From Oscillospiraceae bacterium (GTDB lineage Bacteria > Bacillota > Clostridia > Oscillospirales > Oscillospiraceae): 41,485 nucleotides of DNA. This document shows, piece after piece, positions 39,801 through 41,485 of this stretch. Location: assembly GCA_902760845.1 (NCBI GenBank), contig CACWHX010000009.1, positions 1 to 41,485 of the forward strand, given 5' to 3'. The notes under the pieces were generated by a model. It saw only the letters and a program-made list of their open reading frames with translations, was not told the DNA's origin and searched no databases. The first letter of the stretch is position 1. Each line of letters begins with the position of its first letter. The position numbers were made by a program, and so were the translations under genes.

Positions 39801-41077
39801 CGCTCGCTGTGCGTCCGCTCGCGCGCGAAGAGATAAAAGCCGCCGCCGCAGCGCGTGTTCAGCGCGTCGATGGCCTCGGCCGCCGCGTCGAGCGCGGCGC
39901 GGTCGGCGTCAAGCGTCCGCGCGTTCCCCTCCGGCAGGTCGGCCAGCAGCCCGAAGCGGAGATTGTCGCCCGCGTCCCGGTTGCAGAGGCGAAATTCCTC
40001 CAGCTTGCGGGCAAACTCGGCCGCGTCCTCCGGCTTTGTGAGCAGCGCCGAGATGACGCAGATCGTCCGGCCCGCGCGCGGCACGCCGCCGGCCAGCTCC
40101 ATGCGCGGCACAAAGCGCGGCGGCACATGGCGCAGCAGGGCCGTGTCGAGCAGATTTTTCACCAGCTCCGAGACCGGGAGCAAAAGCAGCACCGCGCACG
40201 AGACGCTGTGCAGCGCAAAGCCGAACAACAGCGAGAAAAAGAGCGTGAGCAGCAGCACCGCCGCGATATACCAGCCGCCCTCCCCCGGCTGCTTCGTACC
40301 GGGCGCGCGCAGGAGCTGCCAGCCCACGTGGCGCGCGTCGTCGGAAGCGGCGTTCGCGCGCTCCAGCACCGCGTCCGTGAACGCAATTTCATCCGTGTGC
40401 GCCCGGCGCGCCTGCCGCTCCACAGCGCGGCGATAGTAGGCGCGCGTGCGCTCGTCCATTCTGCCATAGACGCCGGCGGGGTCGCGGCGCAGCCGCTGCT
40501 CGATGGGGTCCACTCGCTCCAGGAGCGCGGAGAAATCCAGCGTGCCCAAAAGCCGCAGGGAGGAAAACAGCTGCCCCGCCGCCCGGCCGTCGTCGTCCCC
40601 GGCGCGATAGGTCTCGGCCAGCGTCCGCACCACGGCGGCTTTCAGGCCCGGGATCAGCAGCGCAAGCTCCGCCCGGCGCAGCGGCAGCACCCGCTGGAAG
40701 CCCGTGAGATATGCCTCGATGCCCGACGCGGAGAGCCCACCTTCCAGCGCGCGCACCATTCCGCCGCAGCAGGCGGCGAGGACGGTCGTCCCGCCCGCCG
40801 CGCGCAGCTGCGCGCCGTGCGCGAATTCTCCCATCGCCGCGCGGCCCTCTCGCTCGGCGAGATACCAGTTGTCCAGCAGCCATTCCGCGCTGCCCCCGTC
40901 CTGCGCCTCGGAGAGGCGCTCGCGCTTGTGCCGCAGCGTGCGCAGCGCCTGCTCCAGCGCCGCGCGTGACCGGCGGGCGCGCACCGTGCCCGTTGGGGTG
41001 AGTTCCCGCGCGTCCCGCTCGCCCTGCGCGGCGATATCGCGCGCGTCTCTGCGCTGCTCCTGCTTCGTGCTGTCCAT
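33893..41077 (-). CDS. Cyclic beta-1,2-glucan synthase-like multidomain enzyme
   Basis: A 2394-residue membrane enzyme with the order known from NdvB/ChvB/Cgs. A helical N-terminus is followed by a hydrophobic segment (about 265-305) and a GT84-type glycosyltransferase with DSDT near residue 472, GGFAGKGILD and RMERWTRGDW near 620. Further membrane segments lie near 655-690, 715-750 and 770-810. The glycoamylase-like (GH189) cyclising domain (about 880-1200) has FYNWYHT, STVDSGNLAACL and PWGVSESGYF. Two sugar-binding/phosphorylase-like regions end in a GH94 domain (about 1890-2320) with FRDQLQD and GTGDWNDG (Asp near 2101). Expected product: beta-1,2-linked glucan, made from UDP-glucose, cyclised and trimmed. 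GGAGG before ATG 41077 sets the start; a longer frame to 41182 has no support. No exporter or beta-1,2-glucanase is adjacent. Confidence 0.9.
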   Translation of the reverse strand: MDSTKQEQRRDARDIAAQGERDARELTPTGTVRARRSRAALEQALRTLRHKRERLSEAQDGGSAEWLLDNWYLAEREGRAAMGEFAHGAQLRAAGGTTVLAACCGGMVRALEGGLSASGIEAYLTGFQRVLPLRRAELALLIPGLKAAVVRTLAETYRAGDDDGRAAGQLFSSLRLLGTLDFSALLERVDPIEQRLRRDPAGVYGRMDERTRAYYRRAVERQARRAHTDEIAFTDAVLERANAASDDARHVGWQLLRAPGTKQPGEGGWYIAAVLLLTLFFSLLFGFALHSVSCAVLLLLPVSELVKNLLDTALLRHVPPRFVPRMELAGGVPRAGRTICVISALLTKPEDAAEFARKLEEFRLCNRDAGDNLRFGLLADLPEGNARTLDADRAALDAAAEAIDALNTRCGGGFYLFARERTHSERDGVWRGRERKRGALLALARLLLDRKSELRCLSGDLAALKDTRYLLTLDSDTFLCPGTARELIGAMLHPLNRPVVDPARGAVTSGYGLLHPRMAVELESATASDFARVFAGQGGTDPYGTHCGELYMDLFDCGGFAGKGILDAEALLLCCDRAVPENRVLSHDALEGAYLHGGYLGDVELTDRFPSSPLGYYARMERWTRGDWQNLPWLLRRGRHFRPIDRWKLFDSLRRSLVPPMTFLAIAMGLLLRWPGLRLAAWAALLSLLSRFLLALGESMMRPESERRVRYHSTILHGAALALVQTALRLMLLPYEAWICASAIVRALWRMAVSHRRMLDWQTAAQSERARRGTLIGYFLSMWEASLLGLLVLLLAPQIAGKAVGLLWLLSPALTRTLSHHADAAQTLSARDRAFLLGCARDIWRYFSVFCTEEDHALPPDNWQEQPPAGAAHRTSPTNIGLALVSALCARELQIDEGEAIPLLERMLDTMERLPKWRGHFYNWYHTCTLRPLKPAYVSTVDSGNLAACLLAVRGAMEQYGRHDLARRADALFQAMDFSPLYDETRRLFRIGIDTRTGEPSPGWYDLLSSEARLTGYVAIAKGDVDRRHWRRLSRAQVQKDGYRGMASWTGTMFEYLMPELFLPLAKESLLWESAKFCLYVQRRRVPPGTPWGVSESGYFSLDSALHYRYKAHGCAALALRRGMDRELVVSPYSSFLALCVEPRAAVRNLRRLEALGLRGPYGFREAIDFTPARCRGTGGEVVQSVMAHHLGMSLAAICNCLRGGQVRAWCMADPAMHAHLGLLQERVPIGGVLLRRRGSEGAVKPRRTKPVGYVRAGEGTDAACPACCLLSNGSYHLRFAETGETRSRWEDWSVFGDGAPALRLQRGGETLPLFPLTGAAQARWRFTEREAWVACVQGGVSARLTAAVSANDMGELRTLELTAPEGLSDAVLQLVFSPVLAKGADAHSHPAFWRLGLQQKSRGGALLLRRLSRGGGPELWLSLACDRALEGADSAPRWLSDGRVVRACPIRLAPGETVTVRFAFGVGRSEEAAFQAAQQTLAMPRGAFSDLPARFAAQSGMDGAELAAAMALVGPLSFPTLRADGADPALLQKQALWRFGVSGDLPILCAPLTKAEHRAAAVALLRRHALLQSCGLEAELVFCTDGTGDYQQSGARLIADTLRALDREGTFGAPGGVHLAEGGDAIYANAAVIIDPERETPPRRSTLPAAAPGPDRRDLARGAVDCRWLSDGSFVFRAEGVLPRRAWSHVLTNGRFGFTAADSGCGDLWYRNAREGRVTPWHNDPYAVRGAETLDRLDRGEALSFFADGADDARVTYRFGCAVWETERAGVTTRLTAFVPPDVDARVFLLECSAEHAPVRWTLDLLLAADSADAPAVITRAEDGVLSAENPRAAEAFRVSAVCSEPITGFTCDRSAAARGQLDGYTGAGRAACFCMEFSLRGSAVLVCGSAPREALLRLTQPAEAERALAETKSRWQQFAMRLQADVPDLAMQRYLTGWAAYQTLACRVLARTSLYQSGGAFGFRDQLQDAVNLLLLDAAPARAQILLSCAHQFTQGDVCHWWHSGAGAEHGVRTRISDDLLWLPWAVCEYVEKTGDDALCFARAPYLAAEPLADDERERYAALRAAAEEGAVLEHCVRAVTAVVERGVGAHGLLLIGTGDWNDGFDRVGAQGRGESVWLSWFFSHTAHRLAALLESHGDARGAALHEAAARVGAAAERAWDGAWYLRGWYDDGTPLGSAQSEACQIDAIAQSFAVLAPESTAEHRAQALQSALDRLFDRERNLVRLFDPPFERAVPDPGYLRSYGPGFRENGGQYTHGALWLAMALLREGRADDGWAILRAVLPAAHDPEVYEAEPYVLAADVCTRDGAERAGWTWYTGSAGWYLRVAAEELLGLRLRGGALEVRPRLPAAWKSCTVRLRDGAGETHTLVLTHDGVTADGRPYTDGALKIHI

Positions 41078-41142
41078 GTAAATGCCTCCGAAAAATGTGG
41101 TATTGAAATTTTTCCCGCATGTTCTGCGGAATATACGATGTT

Positions 41143-41176
41143 GCGTCAGAACGGGCGCGGCGTCAGAACGGGCGCG
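41143..41176. repeat. Tandem 17-bp direct repeat
   Basis: Two perfect adjoining copies of GCGTCAGAACGGGCGCG (41143-41159 and 41160-41176), 66 bp upstream of the glucan synthase start. On the leftward strand a TATATT (-10-like, 41130-41135) follows 7 bp after the nearer copy. Confidence 0.9.
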
Positions 41177-41304
41177 CTCCATTCCGCAGCCGCGCTGGCG
41201 CGCGCCGGCTCCATATCCGCTTCCCCGTTCTTCCTTACCGAGCCGAAGTCGCTTCGCTGGGCTTCGTCTCGGGGATGCGGGGGTGCGGGATTGGGGCTGG
41301 GCGC

Positions 41305-41403
41305 TTCGTTACTGTACCGCAGTCGTTGACGTGGTGCGACGATGTTGGTGTGGTGCGGGCTTGTGGCCGGTGGCCTCGTTAATATTCCGCAGTTGTTGAA
41401 CGT
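41305..41403. repeat. Imperfect direct repeat with CCGCAG core
   Basis: CGTTACTGTACCGCAGTCG and CGTTAATATTCCGCAGTTG, each followed by TTGA and ACGT-like sequence, lie about 70 bp apart. A third, inverted relative is at 41121-41135. Confidence 0.55.
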
Positions 41404-41485
41404 ACTGCCGGCATTCCACCGGCTTTCTTTTCGCGGGCGAATTGTCAAGTGAAGTGCAACAGGTTATGAGAAAAGACCTCATAGG

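Larger units (their letters stand above)
41078..41485. other. Non-coding, repeat-containing region upstream of the glucan synthase
   Basis: This 408-bp stretch has no supported gene. It holds a tandem 17-bp repeat (41143-41176), an imperfect direct repeat about 70 bp apart (41305-41333 and 41375-41403) and an 11-bp inverted repeat CTGCGGAATAT/ATATTCCGCAG (41124-41134 and 41382-41392). Base composition is less GC-biased than the adjoining gene. A 100-codon leftward frame is open across it but starts without a ribosome binding site and its translation is low-complexity. It may be a remnant or edge of a repeat element. Confidence 0.5.

Noticed and set aside
41146..41448. A 100-codon leftward gene upstream of the glucan synthase
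   Set aside because: No ribosome binding site, no motif, Pro/Arg-rich translation, and it covers the direct and inverted repeats.

Overview
The window is a GC-rich, densely coded chromosomal segment of a low-GC-phylum-type (Firmicutes/Bacillota) bacterium, most likely a clostridial gut anaerobe of the Oscillospirales. This placement is inferred from gene content and order: an hfq–(HlyD-like)–yggS–sepF–divIVA–ileS–lspA–RluA-type run, miaB/mutS/mutL/miaA/hfq clustering, DegV, PrsW, paired M16 proteins beside lgt, and strong AGGAGG-type ribosome binding sites. I see no rRNA, tRNA, CRISPR array, prophage or intact transposon. Thirty-three protein genes are supported.

Layout from left to right. 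1-3.2 kb: a wall-anchored Cna-B/SpaA-type adhesin, an Rrf2-family regulator and a small DUF6465-like protein, all leftward. 3.2-8 kb: a leftward miaB-mutS-CPBP protease operon read from a divergent promoter region; mutL reads the other way. 10-12.4 kb: degV (leftward, own terminator), then miaA and hfq. 12.4-20.9 kb: a rightward run of envelope, division and translation genes (HlyD-like protein, yggS, sepF, divIVA, ileS, lspA with an unusual long tail, RluA-family pseudouridine synthase, NimA-like flavoprotein), ending in a cluster of perfect hairpins. 21.2-25 kb: leftward gntR-ABC ATPase-ABC permease operon with a C39-like peptidase behind it; a clear promoter with an overlapping palindrome precedes gntR. 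25.2-26.9 kb: prsW and proC. 26.9-30 kb: a CDF metal exporter and a compact peroxide-defence operon (thiol peroxidase of the glutathione-peroxidase family, thioredoxin-reductase-like flavoprotein, OhrR-type regulator) with an OhrR-box-like operator over its promoter. 30-33.8 kb: yfmF-yfmH-lgt-small coiled-coil protein. 33.9-41.1 kb: one 2394-residue cyclic beta-1,2-glucan synthase-like enzyme. The last 400 bp is non-coding and repeat-containing.

The most interesting unit is the redox operon at 28.06-30.02 kb. The regulator has the two cysteines and two tyrosines of the two-Cys OhrR type. The peroxidase has peroxidatic and resolving cysteines of the thioredoxin-dependent type. The flavoprotein keeps FAD and CxxC motifs but lacks recognisable NADPH-binding motifs, so its electron donor may be something other than NADPH. 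Other points worth following are the 117-residue LspA tail with an acidic end motif, the multi-hairpin intergenic element, the promoter sequence shared by rrf2 and the adhesin gene, and the repeats upstream of the glucan synthase. All function calls come from reading motifs; no database search was run.
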